Shown in pieces: positions 55,009 to 63,305 of a stretch of DNA of 64,000 nucleotides. The stretch is taken from NCBI GenBank assembly GCA_030765405.1, contig JAVCCP010000067.1:24001-88000 (forward strand), read 5' to 3'. Positions within the stretch are counted from its first letter, which is position 1. Each line of letters opens with the position of its first letter. A program made the position numbers and the translations under genes. The DNA is from Candidatus Ancaeobacter aquaticus (GTDB lineage Bacteria; Auribacterota; Ancaeobacteria; Ancaeobacterales; Ancaeobacteraceae). The notes below the pieces were generated by a model. The model saw only the letters and a list, made by a program, of their open reading frames with translations, searched no databases and was not told the origin of the DNA.

Positions 55009-56088
55009 ATGAACCTTAAAGAAATGAGAGAAAAAATAAATACATATGATACGAAGATCATTAAGCTGATCAATGAACGCATTAAAGTCGCGCTCAAGAT
55101 AGGGAAGCTTAAAGTACAGAATAATGCTGATATCTATGCCCCTGAACGCGAAAAAGAGGTCTATAACCGTGTGGTTAAGGAAAATATGGGACCACTCAAA
55201 GATATGTCGATAAAGGCTATATACCGTGAAATTATGTCCGGTGCATTATCACTTGAAAAACAGCTTGTGATCGCATATTTAGGGCCGGCAGCTTCATATA
55301 CGCACCAAGCGGCGTTAAGCAAGTTTGGGTCGAGTCTTGATTATATTCCTATGAAAAATATCACTGATGTGTTTACCGAGGTTGAAAAGGGATATGCTGA
55401 TTATGGTGTTGTCCCTATTGAAAACTCTACGGAAGGGATAATAAATCATACGCTCGATATGTTTGTTGATTCGAGTCTGAAGATATATTCTGAAGTCTAT
55501 CTTGAGATAAACCATAATCTTCTTGCACGTGAAAAAGGATTACAAAAAATTAAAAAGATATATTCGAATCCGCAGGTGTTTGGTCAGTGCAGAGGATGGC
55601 TTCAGGCTAATGTGCCGAATGCGGAGTTGGTCGAAGTGTCGAGTACAACACGTGCCGCGCAAATAGCGCAAAAAGAAAAGAATGCTGCCGCACTTGCGGG
55701 AATACTGGCAAGTGAACTGTATGGGTTACGTGTTATTGCAGAAGGGATTGAAGACGCGTCACATAATGTGACACGGTTTTTGATTATTGGTAAACGATCC
55801 GGAAAAAAGACATCCGACGATAAAACATCGATAATGTTTTCAGTAAAAGATAAGGTCGGCGCATTGTACGAAGCGTTACTGCCATTTAGAAAAAATAATA
55901 TTAACTTAACGAAGATTGAGTCGCGGCCATCAAAGAAAAAGGCATGGGAATATTATTTCTTTGTTGATTGTGTCGGACACTGTGAAGATAAAAAGCTCGA
56001 GAAGGTTGTTGGGGAACTGAATAAAGTATCACATTTTGTCAAAATATTAGGTTCATATCCCCGCAGTACGTTAAGGGAAGGAATTTAA
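55009..56088 (+). CDS. pheA: bifunctional chorismate mutase / prephenate dehydratase (P-protein)
   Basis: A 359-residue cytoplasmic enzyme with three parts. Residues 1-90 are an AroQ chorismate mutase (MREKINTYDTKIIKLINERI and YAPEREKEV). About 92-270 are prephenate dehydratase (AYLGPAASYTHQAAL, VPIENSTEG, and the catalytic TRF in VTRFLIIG near residue 255). About 280-355 form an ACT domain with ESRP near residue 304, the phenylalanine-binding motif. It turns chorismate through prephenate into phenylpyruvate and should be feedback-inhibited by phenylalanine. GAGGG lies before the ATG. It is first in the aromatic operon. Confidence 0.95.
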   Translation: MNLKEMREKINTYDTKIIKLINERIKVALKIGKLKVQNNADIYAPEREKEVYNRVVKENMGPLKDMSIKAIYREIMSGALSLEKQLVIAYLGPAASYTHQAALSKFGSSLDYIPMKNITDVFTEVEKGYADYGVVPIENSTEGIINHTLDMFVDSSLKIYSEVYLEINHNLLAREKGLQKIKKIYSNPQVFGQCRGWLQANVPNAELVEVSSTTRAAQIAQKEKNAAALAGILASELYGLRVIAEGIEDASHNVTRFLIIGKRSGKKTSDDKTSIMFSVKDKVGALYEALLPFRKNNINLTKIESRPSKKKAWEYYFFVDCVGHCEDKKLEKVVGELNKVSHFVKILGSYPRSTLREGI

Positions 56089-56151
56089 TAGCGCTTAGCG
56101 GATAGCGTTTAGTTTAAAGTCGAAATACTAACCACGATTCACGAATCACGG
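56089..56151. repeat. heptamer array, 9 units (TAGCGNN to NNCACGA type)
   Basis: It starts on the first base after the pheA stop: TAGCGCT, TAGCGGA, TAGCGTT, TAGTTTA, drifting through AAGTCGA and AATACTA to ACCACGA, TTCACGA and ATCACGG. It ends 8 bp before the hisC ATG. The right end uses the same CACGA core as the array upstream of tatA. Confidence 0.85.
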
Positions 56152-56159
56152 TAGTTATT

Positions 56160-57248
56160 ATGAGTATATACAAATTAGCTAAAAAAGAAGTATTAAAAAT
56201 TAAGCCGTATGAGCCCGGTAAGCCTATTGATGAGCTTGCTCGTGAAATGGGACTTAAAAGTATCATTAAAATGGCTTCAAATGAAAATGTTCTGGGCCCT
56301 TCACAAAAGGCTGTAAAGGCTATGCAGAGGGTATTGGCTAAAGTATCTCTGTACCCTGATGGGGGAGCATATGATCTTAAGAAAAAGCTTTCTCAGAAGT
56401 ATCGTATAGCAAAAGAGAACATTATTGTTGGTAACGGATCAAGTGAAATACTTGAGATGATCGCGCAGGCATTTTTAAACAAAAATGACGCGGTCGTGAC
56501 CTGCTGGCCGACTTTTACGATCTATTCTATTATTACGCAAATTGCACAGGCGCATATGATCAAGGTGCCGTTAAAGAATTTTACCTATGATCTTGAGGGT
56601 ATTCAAAAGAAGATCACTAAAAGAACAAAACTGGTTCTTATCAGTAACCCCAATAATCCGACAGGAACCTATGTGAATAAAAAAGCTTTAGGTGAATTTA
56701 TTGATACTGTTGGGGAAAATGTTCTTGTTGTTATAGATGAAGCGTATGTTGAGTTTGCTGACGAAAAAGATTTTCCTGATACGTTGCCGTGGGTAAAAAA
56801 GAAGAAGAACATTATTGTTGTACGCACATTTTCTAAAATCGCGGGTATGGCGGGATTGCGTCTGGGATACGGCTTTGCCTCAAGAGAAGTAATTGATATC
56901 CTTAATCGTGTCAGGCCGCCCTTTAATACTAATAGTATTGCTCAGGTAGCCGGTACTGTCGCTTTAGATGATAGTGTGCATATGAATAAGACAAAAAAGA
57001 TGGTTAAAGACGGGAAGAAGTATCTTTATGCTTCGTTTGATATGCTCGGATTAGAGTATGTAAAAACATCCGCAAATTTTATTCTGGTAAAAGTTGGAAA
57101 TGCAAAGAAAGTTTTTACAAAAATGGTGCGTAAAGGGGTAATTATACGGGCAATGGATACATTTGATTTGCCTCAATATATTCGTGTAACGGTAGGTACT
57201 TCCAGTGATAATAAACGATTTATCGAGTGTCTGCATGATTGTTTGTAA
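56160..57248 (+). CDS. hisC: histidinol-phosphate / aromatic aminotransferase
   Basis: A 362-residue fold-type I PLP aminotransferase. SNENVLGPS, LYPDGGAYDLKKKL and NIIVGNGSSEILEM bind substrate and cofactor phosphate. SNPNNPTGT and DEAYVEF follow, and Lys226 in RTFSKIAGMAGLRLGYG forms the Schiff base. The sequence is of the HisC family. Its place between pheA and aroF/tyrA, as in the pheA-hisC-tyrA-aroA-cmk cluster of pseudomonads, suggests that it mainly transaminates phenylpyruvate and 4-hydroxyphenylpyruvate, with or without histidinol-phosphate. No clear ribosome site precedes the ATG. Confidence 0.88.
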   Translation: MSIYKLAKKEVLKIKPYEPGKPIDELAREMGLKSIIKMASNENVLGPSQKAVKAMQRVLAKVSLYPDGGAYDLKKKLSQKYRIAKENIIVGNGSSEILEMIAQAFLNKNDAVVTCWPTFTIYSIITQIAQAHMIKVPLKNFTYDLEGIQKKITKRTKLVLISNPNNPTGTYVNKKALGEFIDTVGENVLVVIDEAYVEFADEKDFPDTLPWVKKKKNIIVVRTFSKIAGMAGLRLGYGFASREVIDILNRVRPPFNTNSIAQVAGTVALDDSVHMNKTKKMVKDGKKYLYASFDMLGLEYVKTSANFILVKVGNAKKVFTKMVRKGVIIRAMDTFDLPQYIRVTVGTSSDNKRFIECLHDCL

Positions 57249-57296
57249 AATGTTATTAGAGATAAGAAAAGATATTTTTTAAAGGAGGAATATTTC

Positions 57297-58310
57297 ATGA
57301 TTATAGTTCTCAGGCCCGGTGCCAAGACAACAGAAAAGAAGCATATTATCAAGAAGATGAAGGAAATGGGTTTTCAGACAATGGTCTCGGAAGGTCTTGA
57401 GCGGACCATTATAGGACTGATTGGCGAGGAAGATCTCTTAAGGACTCTTCCCATAGAAGCTATGCCCGGTGTTGAAAGAGTAATGCAGGTATTAAAGCCG
57501 TATAAACTCGTGAGTAGGGAATTTAAACCTGCGGATACGGTTGTTAAAGCAGGAAATGTCCGTATCGGCGGGAAAAAGATAGTTGTTGCTGCCGGCCCCT
57601 GCGCGGTCGAAGATAAAGATTCTCTTTTACACATAGGAAAAGAAGTTAAGAAGGCCGGAGCTGTTATATTGCGCGGTGGGGCATTCAAACCTAGATCTTC
57701 TCCATACGCATTTCAGGGACTGGGCGAAGAGGGTTTGAAATATTTGCAGTATGTACGCGAAAAAACAGGGTTACTTGTGGTATCTGAAGTGATGGATACG
57801 CGAGATGTCGCTTTGGTCGAGGACTATGTTGATATTATTCAAATCGGTGCGCGAAATATGCAGAATTTTAATTTATTGAAAGAAGTAGGACTTGCTAAAA
57901 AACCGATATTGTTGAAACGCGGGCTTATGGCGACGGTAAAAGAATTTCTGATGTCAGCTGAATACATTCTTTCGCAAGGTAACTTTAATGTGATTTTATG
58001 TGAACGCGGTATTCGGACATTCGAAGATAGTACTCGTAACACGCTTGATGTTTCTGCTATTCCGGTAATAAAATCTTTGTCACACTTACCGGTGATCGTT
58101 GATCCGAGTCATGCCGCGGGAAAATGGGAATATGTTAGCGCATTATCTAAAGCCGCAGTTGCAGCCGGTGCTGACGGATTGATCGTTGAAGTGCATCATA
58201 AGCCGGAAGATGCTATGAGTGATGGCGAGCAGTCTCTTTTACCGAAAACATTTTCTGCAATGATGAAAGAATTAAAACCGATTGCAGTGGCAATAAAAAG
58301 AACAATATAG
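57297..58310 (+). CDS. aroF: 3-deoxy-7-phosphoheptulonate (DAHP) synthase
   Basis: A 337-residue enzyme joining phosphoenolpyruvate and erythrose 4-phosphate, the first step of the shikimate pathway. Residues 1-70 form a ferredoxin-like N-terminal domain (MIIVLRPGAKTTEK...), typical of the AroA-I-beta type in Thermotoga and others, where it mediates feedback control. The barrel follows: VVAAGPCAVED, RGGAFKPRSSPYAFQGLG, QIGARNMQNF, LLKRG and VIVDPSHAAGK. A strong AAGGAGG ribosome site precedes ATG 57297. tyrA begins 7 bp after its stop. Confidence 0.95.
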   Translation: MIIVLRPGAKTTEKKHIIKKMKEMGFQTMVSEGLERTIIGLIGEEDLLRTLPIEAMPGVERVMQVLKPYKLVSREFKPADTVVKAGNVRIGGKKIVVAAGPCAVEDKDSLLHIGKEVKKAGAVILRGGAFKPRSSPYAFQGLGEEGLKYLQYVREKTGLLVVSEVMDTRDVALVEDYVDIIQIGARNMQNFNLLKEVGLAKKPILLKRGLMATVKEFLMSAEYILSQGNFNVILCERGIRTFEDSTRNTLDVSAIPVIKSLSHLPVIVDPSHAAGKWEYVSALSKAAVAAGADGLIVEVHHKPEDAMSDGEQSLLPKTFSAMMKELKPIAVAIKRTI

Positions 58311-58317
58311 GTGTTGT

Positions 58318-59178
58318 ATGACGCTATGTAAAAAAATAACCATTATTGGTATGGGTCTTTTGGGTGGTTCTATTGCTAAAGAGCTCGTTGAAAAAAGAAT
58401 GGCTGAAGTAATCTGCGGGATAGTGAGAAGGAAAGAGGTTATTGATGAAGTAACTCAATGTACCGGTGCGGATATTGTTACCGATGACGTTCAAAATGGA
58501 ATAAAAGATGCTGATATTGTGGTGCTTGCCATACCGGTTGATCAGATGGAAAGCGTTGCTCACGTTGTTAGAGAAAGCGTTAAACCAACGGCAATAATTA
58601 CTGATGTTGGTAGCGTGAAAGGCGTTGTTGTTGAAAAACTAGAGAAGATATTTCAAGATCACGGGGCATATATCGGTTCACATCCTATGGCAGGTAAAGA
58701 AAAGAGTGGTATTAAGCATGCTGAAGCGTCACTTTTTTATGATGCGACTGTGATTGTGACACCTACCGAATCTACGCAAAAAGAAGCAGTAACGATTATA
58801 GAAGACTTTTGGTCATCTCTTGGTGCTAAGGTCATGCGGTGTAATCCTTGCCAGCATGATAGGGTAGTAGCCGCGGTGAGCCATCTACCTCATGTTGTTA
58901 GCGCTGCACTTTTACATACTGTTACATCTGTAAATAACGATACGTGTGATCCGTTTAGTTGTACAGGTCCGAGTTTTAGGGATATGACGAGAATTGCATC
59001 AAGTTCACCTGAAATGTGGGCGGCAATAATGCATGCAAATAAAGATGAAGTTATCCAGTGCATAGATGCGCTTACAGAAGATGTCCTCCAGCTAAAAAAC
59101 GCTCTTATTAATGATGATAAAAAAGATGTGTTAGACTATTTTGCATCTGCTAAGCAGGAAAAAGAATCACGCCCATAG
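58318..59178 (+). CDS. tyrA: prephenate dehydrogenase
   Basis: A 286-residue NAD-dependent enzyme making 4-hydroxyphenylpyruvate, for tyrosine. The dinucleotide loop is GMGLLGGS (residues 11-18). DVGSVKGVV, GSHPMAGKEKSGI and SHLPHVVSAAL are the TyrA signature blocks; the HPMAG His is catalytic. The single-domain length shows no fused chorismate mutase or ACT domain, so tyrosine feedback through ACT is absent. GGTG sits before ATG 58318. Confidence 0.94.
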   Translation: MTLCKKITIIGMGLLGGSIAKELVEKRMAEVICGIVRRKEVIDEVTQCTGADIVTDDVQNGIKDADIVVLAIPVDQMESVAHVVRESVKPTAIITDVGSVKGVVVEKLEKIFQDHGAYIGSHPMAGKEKSGIKHAEASLFYDATVIVTPTESTQKEAVTIIEDFWSSLGAKVMRCNPCQHDRVVAAVSHLPHVVSAALLHTVTSVNNDTCDPFSCTGPSFRDMTRIASSSPEMWAAIMHANKDEVIQCIDALTEDVLQLKNALINDDKKDVLDYFASAKQEKESRP

Positions 59179-59213
59179 CATATTTGTTTTATTACAGGAA
59201 AATCAATAACAGT

Positions 59214-60509
59214 ATGAGCCATAAAATTACCGTTTCAAAAGCAAAAAGTGTTCAGGGAGTAATCACTGTTCCGGGAGATAAATCTGTCTCGCATAGGGCC
59301 GCCCTCTTGTCGGCTATGGCTACCGGCACTACACGTATATCAGGATATCTTACCAGTGGTGACTGTATTCATACTCTTAAAGCGCTTACAGAGCTGGGTG
59401 TTTCAATAGAGGGGATCGGTACCACTGATGTTACCGTTTGTGGTGTTGGGCTCGATGGTTTTATTATGCCGAAAAGGATTCTTGATTGCGGGAATTCGGG
59501 GACAGGTATGCGTCTTTTATCGGGTCTTCTTGCCGGACAGCATTTTACAACTGCGATTACCGGTGATGAATCTCTTCAGAAACGGCCGATGAAAAGGATC
59601 ATTGATCCGTTAGGGCAAATGGGAGCGATTATAGAAGGGCTTGACGGGACTGCATATCCGCCACTTTCGATAAGAGGTGCGGCATTGAAGGGAATAACCT
59701 ATCACATGCCTGTTGCAAGTGCACAGGTAAAGTCTGCGATACTTATCGCGGGGATTTGTGCTGAAGGTAAAACAACGGTTATTGAAAAAGTAAAATCAAG
59801 AGACCATACTGAACGAATGATGCATTATTTGGGGATCCCGATTGATGTTGAAGGCATGAAAATAACTGTTGTCGGGCAGAAGCAATACAATGCAAAAGAC
59901 ATAGATGTTCCGGGCGATATTTCTTCGGCGGCATTTATGATTGTTGCGGCACTGATCGTGCCTGGATCAGAGCTTGTGATCAAGAATGTGTGTCTCAATC
60001 CAACCCGCACAGGTATTATTAGTGTGCTAAGGAGAATGGGTGCTCAGATTGATATACATATAAAAGAAACAATTCATACTATCGAGCCGGTAGGGGACAT
60101 AACTGTTCGTTACAGTGATTTAGTTTCTACTGAGATATCAGGAGATGAAATTCCCAATGTTATAGATGAATTACCGATCATTGCAATCGCTGCAGCACAT
60201 GCACAAGGAAAAACTATTATTAAAGATGCCCGTGAATTGCGGGTAAAAGAAACGGACAGAATAACTGCGGTGTGCACTAATCTGAAATTAATGGGTGTTG
60301 ATGTACGTGAATTTGATGATGGGTTTGAAGTTGTTGGAGGTGAAAATTTTCAGGGGGGAAGTTTTGAGAGTTTTGATGATCATCGCATTGCTATGAGTAT
60401 GATTATTGGCGGACTCGCTACTGATGAACCGACGACAGTACATAATACCGATTGTATAGACACTTCATTTCCCGGTTTCAAAGATCTTGTTCAGAGAATT
60501 ACAGTATAA
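59214..60509 (+). CDS. aroA: 3-phosphoshikimate 1-carboxyvinyltransferase (EPSP synthase)
   Basis: A 431-residue enzyme of two inverse alpha/beta domains. PGDKSVSHRAALLSA (from about residue 20) binds shikimate 3-phosphate and phosphoenolpyruvate. DCGNSGTGMRLLSG matches the GNAGT(A/S)xR block, RPMKRIIDPL follows, and near the end RELRVKETDRI and DDHRIAMS complete the site. ATG 59214 is preferred because it gives the normal N-terminus; a TTG 30 bp earlier in frame has no support. It lies 35 bp after tyrA. GDESLQKRP suggests the CP4-type (class II) side of the family, which varies in glyphosate sensitivity. Confidence 0.95.
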   Translation: MSHKITVSKAKSVQGVITVPGDKSVSHRAALLSAMATGTTRISGYLTSGDCIHTLKALTELGVSIEGIGTTDVTVCGVGLDGFIMPKRILDCGNSGTGMRLLSGLLAGQHFTTAITGDESLQKRPMKRIIDPLGQMGAIIEGLDGTAYPPLSIRGAALKGITYHMPVASAQVKSAILIAGICAEGKTTVIEKVKSRDHTERMMHYLGIPIDVEGMKITVVGQKQYNAKDIDVPGDISSAAFMIVAALIVPGSELVIKNVCLNPTRTGIISVLRRMGAQIDIHIKETIHTIEPVGDITVRYSDLVSTEISGDEIPNVIDELPIIAIAAAHAQGKTIIKDARELRVKETDRITAVCTNLKLMGVDVREFDDGFEVVGGENFQGGSFESFDDHRIAMSMIIGGLATDEPTTVHNTDCIDTSFPGFKDLVQRITV

Positions 60510-60510
60510 A

Positions 60511-60573
60511 AACAGCTTTAAGCTCTAAGCTGTAAGTTGTAAGCAAACGCTTTGCGGTTCTCGGTTAGCGAAA
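60511..60573. repeat. heptamer array, 9 units (NTAAGCT type)
   Basis: It starts one base after the aroA stop: AACAGCT, TTAAGCT, CTAAGCT, GTAAGTT, GTAAGCA and AACGCTT, drifting to TGCGGTT and CTCGGTT. Beyond it, 60574-60680 is AT-rich with weak 7-bp periodicity and no gene. Confidence 0.82.
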
Positions 60574-60680
60574 AAAACTAAAAAGCGCGCACAACAAGAT
60601 GCAAAGACGTGGGTTGCGGTGTTGTAAATCGTATTTCATATTTCTTCTGTAGGTTGTACATTGTTTTAAGTATTGTCTTA

Positions 60681-61035
60681 TGGGGGTATGCACTTGACAC
60701 AAGTTAATAAATTCTATAGTTTAGAACTCATGATATTGAAAATAAAATTATGCTATTTGATGGGGTAAAGATTCTGCCTAATGTACATAGAATAGCCTCC
60801 TTGTTAAAACGTTGGGTATTAGGAACCCATCAAAACTATGTTAGCAAAGACAAACTGGGATGTTACCTTGATGAGTTTACGTTTCGGTATAATCGTAGGA
60901 CATCGAAAAGCAGAGGATTACTTTTTCATCGCTTGATTGAACATGCTGTAATTCATGCACCCGTTTCATATAATGAAATCATTGGACTTTAAAATTGGAA
61001 GGATGCAAGGGACTTGTGTCAAGTGCATACCCCCA
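60681..61035 (+). mobile_element. 355-bp internally deleted IS1595 (ISXO2-type) element
   Basis: Perfect 24-bp terminal inverted repeats at 60681-60704 and 61012-61035 (left end begins TGGGGGTATGCACTTGAC). They are flanked by an exact 8-bp target duplication TTGTCTTA (60673-60680 and 61036-61043), the length made by IS1595-family elements. Inside is only the C-terminal end of an ISXO2-type transposase. The N-terminal part with the zinc ribbon and first catalytic Asp is gone, so it can only move if a full-length relative acts on it. The intact ends and target duplication point to recent insertion as an already deleted, MITE-like unit. Confidence 0.93.
60750..60992 (+). pseudogene. ISXO2-like transposase, C-terminal remnant
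   Basis: An 80-codon frame. VHRIASLLKRWVLGTHQNYV and YLDEFTFRYNRRTSKSRGLLF are the hallmark C-terminal blocks of ISXO2/IS1595 transposases. The catalytic domain is missing. Confidence 0.88.
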
Positions 61036-61036
61036 T

Positions 61037-61071
61037 TGTCTTAAATCTTATAACTTAAAGCTTAGAGCTGT
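61037..61071. repeat. heptamer array, 5 units (NNNCTTA type), interrupted by the IS element
   Basis: TGTCTTA, AATCTTA, TAACTTA, AAGCTTA and GAGCTGT, 35 bp. The first unit lies inside the right target duplication. Removing the element and one duplication restores a continuous 7-bp register with TTTTAAG/TATTGTC on the left, so the element landed inside the array. The motif is the reverse complement of the array after aroA. Confidence 0.82.
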
Positions 61072-61089
61072 TGTATAGGGGATTACGTA

Positions 61090-61773
61090 ATGAGTAAAGG
61101 TCGCATTATTGCCATTGATGGCGTTTCAGGTTCTGGAAAAAGTACATTAGCTAAAGAATTATCTAAGATTCTTAATTTTATGTATCTTGATACCGGAGCA
61201 ATGTATCGGGCTATTACTTTGCATGTTATACGTAAAGACGTCGATATTAATGATGAAAAAGCCGTAACTGAAACAGCCGGGGAGTGCGATATAACCGTTG
61301 AAAAAACATCTGACGGTATGAAGATCTTTGTAAACGGCAGCGATGTTTCTGGGGAAATCAGAAAACCGTATGTAGCAGAGCATGTCTCTCAGGTTTCACG
61401 AATTCATGGTGTGAGAGAATACTTGGTTGAGTGTCAGAGGAAGATCGCTTCTGATACTGATATAGTCGTTGAGGGTAGAGATATCGGGACCGTGGTTTTT
61501 CCTGATGCTGATGCTAAGCTATTTCTTGATGCGTCAATTGATGAAAGAGCCCAGAGGCGATGTGATGAATTAATGGAAAAGAATATATCGGTAACCTTAG
61601 AGGAAGTTAAGAATAATATTTCCCAGAGAGATACTATTGATAGCCAAAGAGAGTGTTCTCCACTGATACAAGCTGAAGATGCATTTTTGATTAACTCAAC
61701 AAATGTATCAATCGATGAAAAAACTGAAATAGCACTCGGTTTCATACGAGAGAAATTTGGTCTTAGCGAGTAG
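61090..61773 (+). CDS. cmk: cytidylate kinase
   Basis: A 227-residue P-loop kinase phosphorylating CMP and dCMP. Walker A is GVSGSGKST (residues 11-19). YLDTGAMYRAIT, VVEGRDIGTVVFPDADAKLFLDAS and DTIDSQRECSPL are the Cmk signature blocks binding CMP and ATP. Its position after aroA is the common bacterial order; rpsA, often next, is absent. AGGGG precedes ATG 61090. Its TAG stop overlaps the GTG start of the next gene by one base, so the two are translationally coupled. The IS insertion upstream separates it from aroA and may affect read-through. Confidence 0.95.
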   Translation: MSKGRIIAIDGVSGSGKSTLAKELSKILNFMYLDTGAMYRAITLHVIRKDVDINDEKAVTETAGECDITVEKTSDGMKIFVNGSDVSGEIRKPYVAEHVSQVSRIHGVREYLVECQRKIASDTDIVVEGRDIGTVVFPDADAKLFLDASIDERAQRRCDELMEKNISVTLEEVKNNISQRDTIDSQRECSPLIQAEDAFLINSTNVSIDEKTEIALGFIREKFGLSE

Positions 61774-63266
61774 TGAATATCGAAAAACTATTTTCCAAAG
61801 AACAATATGCCAGATATGTTCCTGCTGTTGTCGAATTAAACGCAGGGAGTGTTTCCCCTTTTGATATTTTGAGTTCCCTTAGCGGTGATCATCCTTATAA
61901 AGCGCTTCTTGAAACAGTATCTCCAAATGCCCGTACAGGAAGATACTCACTTATTAGCTGGTTCCCTCATGCGCTACTTTCCGCATATGGTGACTCTATT
62001 GAGCTTACTATTGGGTCTGAATGTTACGGTTATACAGCCCATCCATTATATGAACTAGAGAAGTTATGTGGGCTGAGAAAACGTACAAGTGACCTTCCTT
62101 TTCCTTTTATTGGTGGGGGAATAGGGTACTTATCATATGATCTTAATCGTTACTTTCATGCATATCCCGACAGGGATGTTGTGCCGACGGGGTATCCTGA
62201 TTTATTTTTTATGTTTGTCGATTCGTATATGATCTTTGATCATATCTTAGAGAAAGTGTACTGCGTATCACTATACGACCCTTTATCAAATGAAAATCGC
62301 CAAGGAGCACAGCGTATTCTCGATGAGATGGTGTCGTGTTATCAAAATTGTCTTCAGGTTAAACGATCGACAAAAAAAGAGTTTGTTCAACCTAAAACAT
62401 CATTAGATGATATCGGCGCTTATTCAATTCTTGGAAAGAAAAAATATGTAGATATGGTCCGTCGTGTAAAAGAATATATTAGATGCGGTGATATATATCA
62501 GGCGAATGTGTCTCATAGGATTGATTTTCCCGCACACAGTGATGGTGTACGTTTATACGAAAATCTTCGCAGAATAAATCCGTCGCCTTTTGCATCATAT
62601 TTGCAGTGCGGTAGTTTTGAGATTATCAGTTGTTCACCTGAAAGACTGTGTAAGAAAGAAAACAACTTTATTGAGACACGCCCTATTGCGGGAACACGTC
62701 CCCGAGGTATATCCGGCCAAGAAGATTTTGTGATGAGAAGCGATCTCTTGTTAAGCGAAAAGGAACGTGCGGAACATATAATGCTTGTTGATCTTGCACG
62801 TAATGATATCGGAAAAATTGCTTTAACAGGAAATGTTGAAGTGGATGAATTTATGGTTGTTGAAAAATATTCTCATGTACAGCATATTGTTTCAAATGTA
62901 CGGGGAATAATACAAAAGAATATCGGTTTGGTTGCTTTTCTTGAGTCATTGTTTCCCTGCGGGACAATAACGGGCGTTCCTAAAATACGCTGTATGGAGA
63001 TAATTGATGAACTTGAATCGGTAAAAAGGGGTATTTATACCGGTTCGTTGGGCTATATATCAGATAATGGAGATCTTGATCTCAATGTTGCTATCCGAAC
63101 AATAGTAAAACAGCACGATACGTTTTCGCTGCAGGTAGGTGCCGGTATTGTTGCTGATTCGGATCCGGAAATGGAGTATTATGAGTCGTTGCATAAAGCT
63201 CACGCATTGTATGAAGCCCTAAAAGCAACAGAAGAAATAGTAAACGATGAGTGTATACACAATTAG
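61773..63266 (+). CDS. chorismate-utilising enzyme: aminodeoxychorismate synthase component I or anthranilate synthase component I
   Basis: A 497-residue TrpE/PabB-family enzyme starting at GTG 61773 (TAGTG overlap with cmk). The N-terminal GRYSLISWFPHALL region is followed by YVDMVRRVKEYIRCGDIYQANVS, SPERL, RPIAGTRPRG, HIMLVDLARNDIG, HIVSNVRG, FPCGTITGVPKIRCMEIIDE and YTGSLGYI, all catalytic-domain blocks. The PIxGT motif has Ala306. E. coli-type PabB has the nucleophilic Lys there, while TrpE has Ala. Yet the next gene looks like a PabC-type partner. No glutaminase subunit (PabA/TrpG) is in the window. The family is certain; the product is not. Confidence 0.88.
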   Translation: MNIEKLFSKEQYARYVPAVVELNAGSVSPFDILSSLSGDHPYKALLETVSPNARTGRYSLISWFPHALLSAYGDSIELTIGSECYGYTAHPLYELEKLCGLRKRTSDLPFPFIGGGIGYLSYDLNRYFHAYPDRDVVPTGYPDLFFMFVDSYMIFDHILEKVYCVSLYDPLSNENRQGAQRILDEMVSCYQNCLQVKRSTKKEFVQPKTSLDDIGAYSILGKKKYVDMVRRVKEYIRCGDIYQANVSHRIDFPAHSDGVRLYENLRRINPSPFASYLQCGSFEIISCSPERLCKKENNFIETRPIAGTRPRGISGQEDFVMRSDLLLSEKERAEHIMLVDLARNDIGKIALTGNVEVDEFMVVEKYSHVQHIVSNVRGIIQKNIGLVAFLESLFPCGTITGVPKIRCMEIIDELESVKRGIYTGSLGYISDNGDLDLNVAIRTIVKQHDTFSLQVGAGIVADSDPEMEYYESLHKAHALYEALKATEEIVNDECIHN

Positions 63267-63305
63267 TATTTTGTGTTAAAAAAATATATGTGAGGAAATG
63301 ATACA

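Noticed and set aside
1226-61071. Heptamer arrays as CRISPR or simple microsatellites
   Set aside because: There are no long repeats with unique spacers, so they are not CRISPR. Units vary too much and motifs differ too much between loci for simple slippage microsatellites of one sequence.
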